This document shows positions 9,945 to 19,149 of a stretch of DNA of 33,540 nucleotides, one piece after another (within the stretch, counting starts at the first letter, position 1; each line of letters opens with the position of its first letter). This DNA comes from Dicyema japonicum (Eukaryota; Dicyemida; Rhombozoa; Dicyemidae), in NCBI GenBank assembly GCA_011109175.1, contig RDEW01000144.1, forward strand, positions 1-33,540, given 5' to 3'. The notes under the pieces are model-generated. The model ran no database searches and was not told the origin of the DNA. It worked only from the letters and a program-made list of their open reading frames with translations. Position numbers and translations under genes: made by a program.

Positions 9945-10438
9945 CTAAAGTCCAGCGGATATGATCGAGTGGCTGTTAGCTCTGACTACTGCCAGGGATA
10001 TCCTTTGGAAAAGCCACTCGGTTACCCGACGCTCCCTCGAGGCTTTGGTCAATAGACACCCAAGTGCTCCAAGGAAAGAGACCGTTTTGGGGCCAAAGAC
10101 TCCGCTCGTCTCGACGACCACTGGCTGTACATGGAAACGGTTTAGGAGGCTGCTGTATTTCTTTATTTTTGAGTTTTCATATAAACGGGCGGCCTCTCCC
10201 GCTTTCATTGCCGACCTCAAAAGTTTCGACTGGGAAAAGCTGTCAGTACAGGCAGCATCCCAAATTAAGCATTTGCCCCGAGAGAAGGGGAAGACAGTAA
10301 TTCCATCGGGTCGCTTCCCATCATCCCTACTCAAGCCCGTTGGCTCTAGAATGGATGGGTATCCGCCAACTCGAGGGCGCGCTTCACCACTTCATTTATA
10401 GCCTTGTGTCTAGCGAATCGACCTGCGCTTTTTCGACA
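9945..10438 (-). mobile_element. CCHC/PD-(D/E)XK-like LINE C-terminal module, copy 1 (best preserved)
   Basis: Minus strand, two frames joined by one frameshift near 10345. The first frame gives CRKSAGRFARHKAINEVVKR then ALELADTHP. The second gives ILEPTGLSRDDGKRPDGITV, then GKCLIWDAACTDSFSQSKLL, KIKKYSSLL, PVVVETSGVFG, and WLFQRISLAVVRANSHSI, ending in a stop. The R-P-D, a W-D 16 residues later, and a K-x-K-K-Y are spaced as in PD-(D/E)XK-type endonucleases such as the R2 LINE C-terminal domain. This is family knowledge used by analogy. The final 129 codons are open. The 146-codon plus-strand frame over the same bases is a shadow. Confidence 0.7.
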
Positions 10439-10612
10439 AGAAGTAGTTACAAGAATTTTTGGTTAGTTACAAGAATACAAAAGAATTTACAGCTTCTGAG
10501 AAATCTGGGATTACATTATGTAAATTTAAACTCTGAAGGAGAATAGCCCACCATGCGATCTTGTGTATGATGAAGTTGAGACTCGATTCGGATATGTTTT
10601 ATTTATTTTTCT

Positions 10613-10860
10613 CCTACCATTATTCCATCACTCCTCTATGGACTGGAAGGATGGTATTACACTTCATACAAAAAGCGTTTTATCTTGCTTCTTGAACAAG
10701 ATTGCCCTGGGCATAAGGCTCGACGGGAAGTTATATGAAAATAAAGATTTGTTATTAGTGTTGATCAGAGATGCAACAGAGACAAAGATGGCAAACTTTC
10801 TAAAAAGATCCCTTCATTGACTCATGGTGCTACACAGAATGAACGACAAGAGGGTCTGAA
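10613..10860 (+). mobile_element. LINE reverse-transcriptase C-terminal scrap
   Basis: The plus strand reads PTIIPSLLYGLEGWYYTSYK followed by RFILLLEQDCPG. This fits the block after the reverse transcriptase thumb in LINEs, where P-x-L-L-Y-G-x-E-x-W is followed by a helix and a fingers-like G. The frame then shifts: the overlapping 85-codon frame carries LNKIALGIRLDGKL as the probable continuation. No other domain of this element is adjacent. Confidence 0.5.
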
Positions 10861-11064
10861 AGCGCAGAGAATAATCCATGCTACTGTAGGACTTATGGTG
10901 AGAATCCTCAAATTAATAATTACTTTACTTTCCTTGGTTAATAAAGTTTGTTAATGTTAACGGACCGGGTAGGAAAATACACAACAAACTTAAAAGAAAG
11001 TGCTAATTGATTGCTTCCAATTTCAAAAATCAATTCCACAACACGGAGCACCAAATTAAATAAT

Positions 11065-11136
11065 TTACTGACTCTAAATGACCTAATTTCACATAAAGAG
11101 GTTTTTAGTGCAATCAAAAAGCTAAAAAATAGTAAT
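11065..11136 (+). mobile_element. Possible LINE pre-RT scrap
   Basis: A 24-codon segment reads LISHKEVFSAIKKLKNSN before a stop. The E-V-x-x-A-I-x-x-L-K pattern is the conserved start of LINE reverse transcriptases, normally followed by a K-(S/A)-P-G-x-D motif that is lost here. Short, so tentative. Confidence 0.35.
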
Positions 11137-11194
11137 TAAATTTATTACATAGAACAAGGGTAACTAAACTAATTATCTCCTTGATCTTGACTCG

Positions 11195-11395
11195 TTCCAG
11201 CATTCCAGAACTTGTCTCCAGGTAACGACATTGCCCCTTGGGAAAGAATAGTGTATCCTCTTGATGCCGGCCAGCCATTGGGCGTCTCTTCATTAAGGTG
11301 GATCCAATGACGCTATCGGAAGGAAAATAATTTAAGACAAACTAGCCACATAGCACTACATGGCGCCACGCAGAATATTTATTAATTTTTGGTCC
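11195..11395 (+). repeat. Repeat B, copy 1
   Basis: TTGGGAAAGAATAG, GATGCCGGCCAGCCATTGGG, CGTCT, GGTGGATCCAATGACGC and CCACATAGCACTACATGGCG occur in the same order and spacing as in copy 2 (14860-15085: GTGGGGAAGAGCAT, TGCCGGTCTGGCACTGGG, CGTCA, GGTGGATCACATGACGCC, CCACGCAGCACCTCATGGCG). A third copy is at 18900-19025. The nature of the unit is unknown. It sits directly upstream of an endonuclease-like module here, and directly downstream of one at 18900. Confidence 0.65.
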
Positions 11396-11489
11396 ATGGA
11401 TAGATGGAATATATAGAGAACTCATAAAAAATGCTTCCAAATTATTGACAAAAAATTTCAATATTTTTAACAAAATGTTTGAAACGCAT

Positions 11490-11900
11490 ACCTTTAAGCT
11501 TTCTAATCCCAGTGGAGATAAGAAGCGCCCAAACGGGGTAACTGTCTTCACCTTCTTTCGGGAGAGATGCTTGATTTGGGATAGGGTTTGTACCAAAACC
11601 TTTTCCCAGTCGAGATTTGCTGGTTTCGCGTTGAAAGCTGCGGAGGCTGCTCAGACTTTCGTGAAATTCAAGATAAAAAAACGAGTTTCTCCACAAGGTA
11701 CCGTTTACATCCCGTTGTTGTAGAAGAGTGGAGTCTTTGGCACAAGACGATCTCTTTTCTAATATCCTTTTGTCACTAATATCGAAAGTGAGTATTGAGA
11801 GTCGGGAAACCGAATTGGTGTTCCAAATGATTTCTCTGATAGTTGTTAGAGGATACAACCATTCTATCCTCAGTTGGATTATTTTGATTGCCTTGTTACG
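11490..11900 (+). mobile_element. CCHC/PD-(D/E)XK-like LINE C-terminal module, copy 2
   Basis: Three successive plus-strand frames give SGDKKRPNGVTVFTFFRERC, then LIWDRVCTKTFSQSRF and ALKAAEAAQTFVKFKIKK; next RLHPVVVEEWSLW; last SRETELVFQMISLIVVRG. Order and spacing match copy 1 (9945-10438). The R-P-D is R-P-N here and the K-K-Y is K-K-R, so both active-site-like positions are damaged, and two frameshifts separate the parts. Copies 1 and 2 are in opposite orientation about 1 kb apart, with repeat B and LINE scraps between them. Confidence 0.65.
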
Positions 11901-12439
11901 CAATAAATTGTTTTTATTATATAATAATACTCAGACCCGTAACTCTATGTCTCTATCACATGTTTTTATCTCCTCTAAGTAAATAACTTTTCTTTCTCGA
12001 TAGACTTAGAAGACTTCAAGATACTCTAACTTGGAAAATAATTGGATAAGTTGAACAAAATCAACTCCTTACATGAGAAGACTATGCCTTTTGCTATGTC
12101 GAACAGATCACACCCCCGTCACTCCACCAATATGAGGAATATGGGTCTGTAAGAGACTGGGGAAATCCTCGCCCACCCAGGCTTCAGGATCGGTCGTATA
12201 TCGGACAACTGTATATAACAAATTATAAATTATACAAAAAACAATAACTTTATTAATTTTAGAAACTTTCTGATGTGTTGTCATGTCTATCAGTGATTTT
12301 ATATCACTAGATACGAGAAAAGAGTCTTATTATCGAAAAGTTCCAAATTATCGCATGTTTCCGAATTATTTATTACCTGCTCTATAGGTTTAGGATTATC
12401 CATAATATTACATAGAGTTAAGTAGATTTAGAGCGATTT

Positions 12440-13001
12440 GGACTAATATACGGGGGAGACATGCTTGGGGTGTTCCTGGTGTCACCACTGCTCTAGACTT
12501 ATGTAGAGAGACCGACGATCATGTGGGACACCGGGAGCGACCACATACCCCGAGAGATGTTATTGAACCTGGCTCCAGACTCCACGGAATCTGTGTTTAC
12601 AGGTTACGACCTAACAAGAGTAAACTGGGAACACTACAGAAGGTACATATCAAGAAATCTCAAAGACTGGAAAGATAAAGAATATTCCCGAAGTGAAATT
12701 GACATCATAGACAATGAACTCTCCATCGTGAAGACATACTTACTTTTTTACGCAAGGAGGAGATCCTCAAGTACCAATCATGGTAAGAGGATTAGTCTTT
12801 CCCGTTCCACATTATCTATAATCAATAAAAAAATCGCCTGAGGACCAAACTCAGAAGGTGTGTTTACTGGATAGACCGAATTACATTGACCGGACAATTG
12901 AAGATAATTATAAAAGCCATTGAAGAGGGAACAAGACTGTCTCAAGAACAATGGTTGAGGGTAGAGGAAAGCAAACAAAACACCAAAGACCCCTCGTTCT
13001 G
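12440..13001 (+). mobile_element. LINE AP-endonuclease C-terminus and linker to RT
   Basis: In one frame GVTTALDLC, and in the next DTGSDHIPREMLL, correspond to the last two conserved blocks of LINE AP-endonucleases: T-x-x-D-L, then S-D-H-x-P, whose His is catalytic. The following FTGYDLTRVNWEHYRRYISR is the usual N-W-x-x-(F/Y) linker between endonuclease and reverse transcriptase. A second frame continues with LRTKLRRC, IKAIEEGTRLSQEQWLRVEE and stops at about 13001. The reverse transcriptase itself is absent. The 106-codon frame at 12521-12841 is the best-kept part. Confidence 0.6.
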
Positions 13002-14756
13002 AAAATTATATATATTAATTTAATAAATCAAAAAAAATTTTTTTGATTTTTTTTCTAAGTCCACTAGTGTAACGCGCCTGTGACATAATGTCATTATAGG
13101 AAACTGTTAAAAAAAGTCTAGAATAATATCAATTCCTCCCAATTCAACAAACAACATGGCATTTACTCTGTTTGCATCTAACACGTACGTAAAACAAGGT
13201 CACCTAAAAGATACCACAAAATTATCCACGACATACTACAATACGGAGAAGCTACTACTTGTTTGTATTTTCTGACATGATTCACAATTGACTAAATTTA
13301 GGTTAACTTTACCTCGATTGTTCCGTAACATCCCAAATAAAACAAAACCCAATACTTTGACTCTTCATTATAGGATACATGACATCGTGATCCATGTGCG
13401 AGTGGATCTCTTTCATAAACGTTTGAGTAAAAAACGAAAAAGACAAAATCTAAATTTGTAAACAAAATACAAAATTCGATAACTCGCAAGGTTTTGTGAC
13501 CTCCATAATTGTGTATAATATTCTTCTTAACTGAAAAAAGTAAAACATTGACTACCTCGTGATCACAGCAATAAGCACTTCAAGCAACAAGAATAGCTTC
13601 ATTAATAAGACTAAGTCAACATGAACTCAAACCATCAATAAGATTCTGATATGGGCATTCCACTCATTCTGGTTTTTAAACAATACCTATGAATTATTTA
13701 CGCAAATACATAGAGTGTATCCTTAGGATTTTGTGATGTTTTCAACAAACGGCAGAGAAACTGAAATATGCCTTCAATTACCATTAAAAATCGTTTATTA
13801 AGAGATGATTGAATTTCAGAGTCACAGTTATAAATATAGAGTAAGGTAGAACAGAGTAGCCCATCCTTATGCTCAAAGTGAAAAAGGGCACTTACCAAAT
13901 TGCTCAACAGGAAATGTGACTCATTCTACAGTAATTATGAAGTGACATTATTTTTGAAAAATTGCGATGCAAAATTTGTTGGTCTTTGTTTTCAACAGTT
14001 CTCTAAATCTAGTGCGGTAAAATACAAAATTGGTAATTCATAATCAATTGAAAATCCGGACAAATCAAAAAATTCCAAATTCTGAGCTAATTTCAACAAT
14101 GTATGCAATCACAGCTTAATTTATGGACATTTTTGCTGTTTGTATAGGAAAAAGTATCTAAATCTAACAAAATGATAACTTTAGAGATCTGGGACTGTTT
14201 AGACTTGGAAAAATCCTCGAAACTGGTAATCAATACATTGTCGAAATTAATTCTCTCGAGTTCTTTAATCTGTCTGAAAAGCAACAGTAAATTTTAGCGC
14301 CGAATCCACTTTGAAATAGAAAATGAAGCAAAACTGAATCATCATATTCCAAAAGGGTGAAAGAATTGACATTATTTGGGGAATACTGCAGATAGGGCGA
14401 ATTCTCATAAGTTATTATTTTTGCCAATTAGATATTCGTTAAATTTGGTGGACGTTGCCACAAATTCCCCAAATCTTTAAGATCGATTTGTTTATTGGAA
14501 AAATCAAGGCGCAAAATGTTGTAACGTACTTGTGTGAGTTTGCTTATGTTGATTAATCATGAAACATTTATAATATCTTATGTGAACAGTGTGCTTTCAA
14601 ATATTCTAATTCAAAATGTTTTCTTTTGCCGATCATCATCTCCCGATTCTGAGCTTAATCCACAACATTGATTAGTGTTTTTTTTCGAAATTCATTAATG
14701 CATACTGCATACAACAAAGGAATTTGTATTATGTTTAAAATTTACATATTTTATAT
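13002..14756. other. A+T-rich stretch with no gene
   Basis: Short frames of 63-69 codons on the minus strand (13298, 13698, 14093 and 14230) have no recognisable motifs and look random. One 11-bp inverted pair (ATTTGGGGAAT near 14375 and its inverse near 14464) is too short to define an element. Confidence 0.5.
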
Positions 14757-14830
14757 TAATTTATTAACCCTGGATACACCGAGAAAGAAGTTTAAGTAAA
14801 CAACTAATTAAGTGTATCCAGTTTTCACAT
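14757..14830 (-). mobile_element. LINE-A 3' terminal remnant
   Basis: TTTATTAACCC, ACACCGAGAAAGAAG and AACAACTAATTAAGTG follow the reverse complement of the LINE-A 3' end (compare 19735-19805 and 23735-23801). The copy here also carries a 10-bp inverted pair, CTGGATACAC (14769-14778) and GTGTATCCAG (14812-14821). Repeat B begins about 30 bp beyond it. Confidence 0.5.
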
Positions 14831-14859
14831 CTACAGAAACAGAGTACATCCGGAATCAG

Positions 14860-15085
14860 CATAAAAAGTAAGACGTTCATTACATGCATTTGTGGAAACT
14901 TATCCAGTGGAGTGGGGAAGAGCATATAATCTTTTTTTGTGCCGGTCTGGCACTGGGCGTCATCTAGACAGGTGGATCACATGACGCCACTCTAATGAGA
15001 AGAAAGAGGAGGAACAGACAAGCACGCAGAAAACTTTAACCAATTAACCACGCAGCACCTCATGGCGTCACGCGGCTAATCTATA
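14860..15085 (+). repeat. Repeat B, copy 2 (longest)
   Basis: The best-preserved copy of the unit described at 11195. It contains AGTGGGGAAGAGCATATAAT, a T run, TGCCGGTCTGGCACTGGGCG, GGTGGATCACATGACGCCAC, a purine-rich part and CACCTCATGGCGTCACGCGG. TGACGCCA and TGGCGTCA form an inverted pair within it. A plus-strand frame reads GGSHDATLMRRKRRNRQARR, which is basic, but copies 1 and 3 do not keep this frame, so coding is doubtful. Confidence 0.65.
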
Positions 15086-15154
15086 TTTATATTAAAAACA
15101 ATATTTAAAAAAAGTCCCAAATTAAAAAAAACTATTCGAATTATTTTACACTTA

Positions 15155-15864
15155 CAGGCTTTTTTATTTCAAAGTGAAAACTTATTCACATCAATGTGAT
15201 TATCATTGACATCAAAGTGAGAATTTCTTTAGTTAAGATACAATACTCGTATAAAAATAAACGATAATTTATTTATCGAATGAGAATGAAAAATTGATTA
15301 ATTTATTTATTTACCCATCATTTTCATGTAAAATGATTCGCAATCATTTTGTGAAATCGTCTTGACTGGTTCTTCTATTGCAGAGAAAAGCATTTTTTCG
15401 TTTGTTGGCTTTAGATTTTTCACTATTTTTTTCCACTTAGAAAACATATTCTCAATATTATTTAAAAAGGGGAATAAGGAGACAATAATTTCAGTTGGTT
15501 ATTGTTTTGATCAAAATTTCCCTATATCAAAGCACTTTTATGAAATGGAACATTATCGCAGATCACCACAATATTTTGTAAGTTTTTTCATTTACCAAAT
15601 ATTGGAAAAGATCATTTATATATCCCATGAAACTTTCCGTACTATATGGCTTCATTGAAATTTTGTAAAATATGATCCCCGACTTTGACATTGCACAGCC
15701 TATTTTCATCAGACAAATTTCGGGACATTAACAATTACGAAGATTAAATATTTAAAGTTACAAAGAATAAAATTTATTTAATGTCATTTTAAATATTTCT
15801 CACTTTGATGTGAATGATTCTCACATTGATGTGAATAAGTTCTCACTTTGAAGTGAGAACCCTA
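15155..15864. mobile_element. Tc1/mariner-like DNA transposon, decayed, complete ends
   Basis: The left TIR (15155 to about 15230) and the right TIR (about 15790 to 15864) are inverted copies sharing TTCAAAGTGA, AACTTATTCACATCAATGTG, ATCATT and CACATCAAAGTGAGAA. A TA lies outside each end (15153-15154 and 15865-15866), and the termini read CAGGCTT and TAGGGTT inward. Inside, on the minus strand, are remnants of a DDE transposase. At 710 bp the unit is about half the usual Tc1/mariner length, so it carries internal deletions. The TIRs contain short palindromes, for example GTTCTCACTT-TG-AAGTGAGAAC at 15839-15860. Confidence 0.85.
15275..15745 (-). pseudogene. DDE_3 (IS630/Tc1/mariner-type) transposase remnant
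   Basis: In three frames, in order, the minus strand gives LMKIGCAMSKSGIIFYKISM, then VVICDNVPFHKSALI, LLSPYSPF and FLNNIENMFSKWKKIVKNLK. These are the blocks of the catalytic core: a beta strand, then D-N-x-x-x-H with the second catalytic Asp, then (L/S)-P-Y-S-P-x-L-N-x-I-E with the third catalytic acid and F-S-x-x-K. One base is lost within the S-P-Y-S-P-F/L-N block, and stops interrupt the rest. The first catalytic Asp and the N-terminal DNA-binding helices are missing. The 98-codon plus-strand frame (15362-15658) is a shadow. Confidence 0.8.
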
Positions 15865-16067
15865 TAGTTTTTTTGTATAAATTTTTTTCATTTTTACCAC
15901 ATACAAAACTGATAATCTTGTGACCGCCTCTGAAACACACGTCTTTTTCCTCTCATTTCGAAGGCATCTTAGGAAGCTGCTCAAGAAAGCTAATTAAACT
16001 ATTTTTTGGTGACATTAAGATCCTTTTCCTGTACAAACAATGTTTGACGTTTAAGGTAATTTTTATG

Positions 16068-16346
16068 ATTATTATTATTATTATTGAAAGGAACCCCCTT
16101 GAATATGAAAAGGCATTAATGGCCAACTCAAAGCGCGCTCGCTGCGGCTTTGGATAGCTTGACACACCCGAGGTGGAAGAAATTTCCACAACCAGAGCAG
16201 GAGATCCCACGCTTCTGAGTTCTGACTAGCCGACAGGGTGAACATTTCTCGGATGACTTGGTCGGTACGATTTTCCTACGGAACAGGAAACTTGAAAGAC
16301 AGATTCTCTGGGGATCTAGGGGATGATAGTTTTTGATTATCAACAT
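16068..16346 (-). pseudogene. PHD-finger fragment with ATT-repeat end
   Basis: The minus-strand frame reads CSPC, 11 residues, CSGC, four residues, H, two residues, C: the first six zinc ligands of a PHD finger (C4-H-C), with ISCSGCGNFFHLGCVKLSK as the core. The last C-x-x-C pair is lost at a stop (16128). PHD fingers of this short kind occur at the N-terminus of ORF1 proteins of some LINEs, and also in host chromatin readers. The neighbourhood and an ATT/AAT run at 16068-16085 favour a transposon. There is no sign of introns or a longer host protein. Confidence 0.5.
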
Positions 16347-16548
16347 AAAATTTTATTGAAATTAAAAAAATAATTGAAATTTTTGATGGAACTGGAATTT
16401 TAAGCGAAAAGCTTTGAAGTGATCTAACAAAATGAACTAGGTACATAGTTATGGGGAAGTCAATATTGGATGTAAATTAATAAAGATAGTAGAAGCACTT
16501 TATTTCACAATATAAATTGAAAAACTGTATTTCTTCAGGCGACGAATA

Positions 16549-16830
16549 GTGATGTTTCCATTGTTTAAACCTTATTTTAGAACTCACTTTATTTCCAAGA
16601 GATGCCATAGTGAAAATTATTGTCGTCTCCTGGTAAACAGTTCATTTTTGAACCAGTCGCAAACGTCAGGAATCATAAGAAGCATGCCACTGGTCCTACT
16701 AAACAGAATCGGATCGCTCATCATGAATAAAAATGATAGGAGAGAAAGGAGTAGGCTCATTTAGCGTATTTCCTTGCAAATCATCAGGGGAAATGCGCTC
16801 ACAATTATGATAGAAGCCAGTAGTTGTTAG
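16549..16830 (+). mobile_element. CCHC/PD-(D/E)XK-like LINE C-terminal module, copy 5 (C-terminal half only)
   Basis: The plus strand reads ENYCRLLVNSSFLNQSQTSG, then IIRSMPLVLLNRIGSLIM and NKNDRRERSRLI, a stop, and RISLQIIRGNALTIMIEAS. This aligns with copy 1 from K-K-Y-S-S-L-L through E-T-S-G, F-L-x-x-L-G and W-L-F-Q-R-I-S-L-A-V-V-R-A-N. The R-P-D and W-D part is absent. One stop replaces the aromatic/Gln positions before R-I-S. It is the most divergent copy after copy 4. Confidence 0.6.
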
Positions 16831-17496
16831 TTTTGCATTAAATTTTTTTTTATTCGACAAAAAATTATTGTCCTATACGATAAGAACCCTGGCGAATGTT
16901 CATGTGATGATTGATAAATTTCTATTCATTGATGAAACCAGATGTACGACAAAGTATTACAGAACCAAAAGAATTGAATATTCACACTGAAAAAACGGCC
17001 CTTTTTCTTTTTGTGGACTTAACTTTGATTTGACTTTTAGAAATTTGGGGGTTGTGATAAACTGACCATTAGGCCAATTAACATTTGTATGTAACTATAA
17101 ACATCAAATATTGATTATGGCTATGTAATATAAATAGAATTTATGAGACTGTTAAATATGACAGACATGATGCACACTACTTTTATTTCTTACGTCTAAC
17201 CTTGTGCTTTGACTCTAGAAAACATTCTCGTTACTTTTTAATACTCTTCTTGTAGTCGTATCCACTAGTCGAATATCTAAGTTAACTTTCAATAACTTGT
17301 ACAGGATGATTCTCAAAGCTCTTCTTTTTATTCAAAACCCTGTCCAGCCTCTTTTGATAATAAACTTAATTGCTACGTTGTTGACCTTCATGACCGAGAT
17401 GATGCGATTCATTTTATAAGAAAAAAACAAGCCCACACATTTATACGTAAAGGACCATTTAAACTATCTCATCTCAATAATTGCCTTCTTTTCTTA

Positions 17497-17565
17497 ATCC
17501 CAGGACTCCTCTTTCTTGTATATGATGGCTGACTTTTGACTTAATACTTCATCCCAGGACTCCTC
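17497..17565. repeat. 15-bp direct repeat pair
   Basis: ATCCCAGGACTCCTC occurs at 17497-17511 and again at 17551-17565 (54-bp offset). It is an isolated short duplication with no other structure, and might be a fossil target-site duplication, but no element is recognisable between the copies. Confidence 0.5.
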
Positions 17566-17989
17566 ATGTCTTTTCCACGGAAATAAGTCTATATATGGGA
17601 CTTTCCTTTCGAAAAGTCAACAAGTAACATCAGAAATAAATTCTTTCGTTTCTGCAGAGAATAAAAAACTTTATTTACAAACAAAAAACTGTCTCCATGC
17701 CATAATAAAACGTCGCCAGGTAAATTTTCTTTTTACCTATTAATAATTATATTTTTTTATTTTTTTTTTATTAACTATATTTTATTTAAAGGAAAAAGGA
17801 AAAAGAATAGTTAATTTTAATTCAGCTGTTGGGAGATGCACAAGCTATTCCCACGGACAACAGCCAACGAGAGCCTCTCCTTGAGCCATCTTGTCTCACG
17901 AAGATCACCAGTTTTAATTATATTTTAAATTTTAAATATTTGATAAAACAAAAAAATATAAAAATGGACAATTAAACTGACAGGTTGAG

Positions 17990-18456
17990 GTCGTGGCGTA
18001 CCAATCTTGCGCTTTATGTCTTCAAAGCATTCGGAACGATTATCTTCTCAATGTTCTGGGAATTGCGCAAAAATACAAAAGAGTAACACTACTTGATGAC
18101 ATTAAAGCATAAGGTCTAACATTGTGCTGCCTACAAGAGACTATCCCCTGACTCAAGACACTATGGACTGGGTCTTGCAGTCCAAAGGATCGTTATTCTT
18201 AACTCCACGACCACTTACTGGTTGAATGAAAACATACCCTCCTCAAGAATCTAGAGCACTCATCACAATAATATATGTTTATGCTCCACACAGCGAAAGA
18301 ATCTCACATGACATTGAAGAACTTGGTTTGTCCCGAAAATTCAGGCAGCCGTCTTGTATGTTTATGCACGGGCACGAAGGAAGAACACAGAGCAAAGATG
18401 AGGTCTCTGTTAGAATGGATGGGGATCACGTGATAATTAGTTTGGTTTTACCGTAG
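17990..18456 (+). mobile_element. LINE AP-endonuclease fragment
   Basis: Fragments in shifting frames are LTLCCLQET (18116-18142), where Q-E-T carries the catalytic Glu of LINE AP-endonucleases; HYGLGLAVQR, matching the G-x-G-x-A-V strand; and ALITIIYVYAPHSERISHD, matching the central V-Y-A-P-H-S strand. The last frame stays open for 76 codons (18226-18456). The catalytic G-D-x-N and S-D-H blocks are not seen. It lies upstream of the endonuclease-like module at 18528 in the same orientation. Confidence 0.55.
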
Positions 18457-18527
18457 TCTTGGGTTAAATAAATTAAAAAAAGTAATATTTATATTAACAG
18501 CTGTTATTTAATTTAAGTAATTTTCAG

Positions 18528-18775
18528 ACATCTGGAGCAGCTGCTTCAACCGCGAGAACCTAAAAATCAAAAAATATTCTTGCCTCGAGGACCGCTACCG
18601 ATTTACTCCTGTTGCGACCAAATCATCGGGAGCCGTTGGTCTAATGACGGCTATGTTCTTGCGAGAACTCGGAGGAATGCTTGCCAGAAAGAAAAACGAT
18701 CAACGAGAAGGGTTATGACTGAGACAAAAGATTAGAATGGACATACTCCGATGAAACTCGTTCGCAATCCACGCA
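18528..18775 (+). mobile_element. CCHC/PD-(D/E)XK-like LINE C-terminal module, copy 4 (C-terminal part)
   Basis: The plus strand gives TSGAAASTAR, a frameshift, ENLKIKKYSCLEDRYRFTPV, then ATKSSGAVGLMTAMFLRELG, DQREGL, a stop, LRQKIRMDILR, a stop, and NSFAIHAAG. It matches copy 1 from the Ala/Gly-rich helix through K-I-K-K-Y, P-V-V-V-E-T-S-G, F-L-x-x-L-G and Q-R-I-S to the closing N-S-x-x-I. The R-P-D...W-D half is missing. An A+T-rich stretch with GT..AG ends (18453-18527) abuts its start. Confidence 0.65.
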
Positions 18776-18899
18776 GCCGGCTTCCTCAACTAACATTTGT
18801 TTCTTTGTTAAAAATTTATTAAATCAAAAAATTAAAAAAAAAACAAATTATTCATTTTATTAAGTAATGATAAACTATTATTGTTGGTTCTCAATTCCA

Positions 18900-19025
18900 G
18901 GAGGTATACCATCCAGGCATACGAGGAGTCTGGATTGGGAAGAGAAAATGGTTCTTTTTGGTGTTATTCGACACTGAGCGCCACCATAAAAGGTGAATCA
19001 CATGACGCCACGCTAACATTTTGAT
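18900..19025 (+). repeat. Repeat B, copy 3 (partial)
   Basis: GGATTGGGAAGAGAAAATGG, CACTGAGCGCCA, AGGTGAATCACATGACGCCA and CGCTAA follow the same order as copies 1 and 2. The 3' part (CATGGCGTCACG) is missing. It follows endonuclease-like copy 4 after a 110-bp A+T-rich gap and precedes LINE-A. Confidence 0.6.
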
Positions 19026-19149
19026 CATATTATTCAATGCTTCTTACATATACTGACGCAGGATCAAATACGTGGATATGGCAAAATCAGAGCTTTAGTC
19101 ACATATTCACGACTTGTGAGCCTGGTTAAATTTGAATCGTCTCTCTATA

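Noticed and set aside
9961-10401. 146-codon plus-strand open frame
   Set aside because: It is antisense to endonuclease-like module copy 1, whose minus-strand frames carry the conserved blocks; the plus frame has no motif.
11442-11903. 153-codon minus-strand open frame
   Set aside because: Shadow of module copy 2 on the plus strand, which has the conserved order of blocks in three frames.
15362-15658. 98-codon plus-strand open frame inside the Tc1/mariner-like element
   Set aside because: The transposase signatures (DNVPFH, IENMF) are on the minus strand; the plus frame is a shadow.
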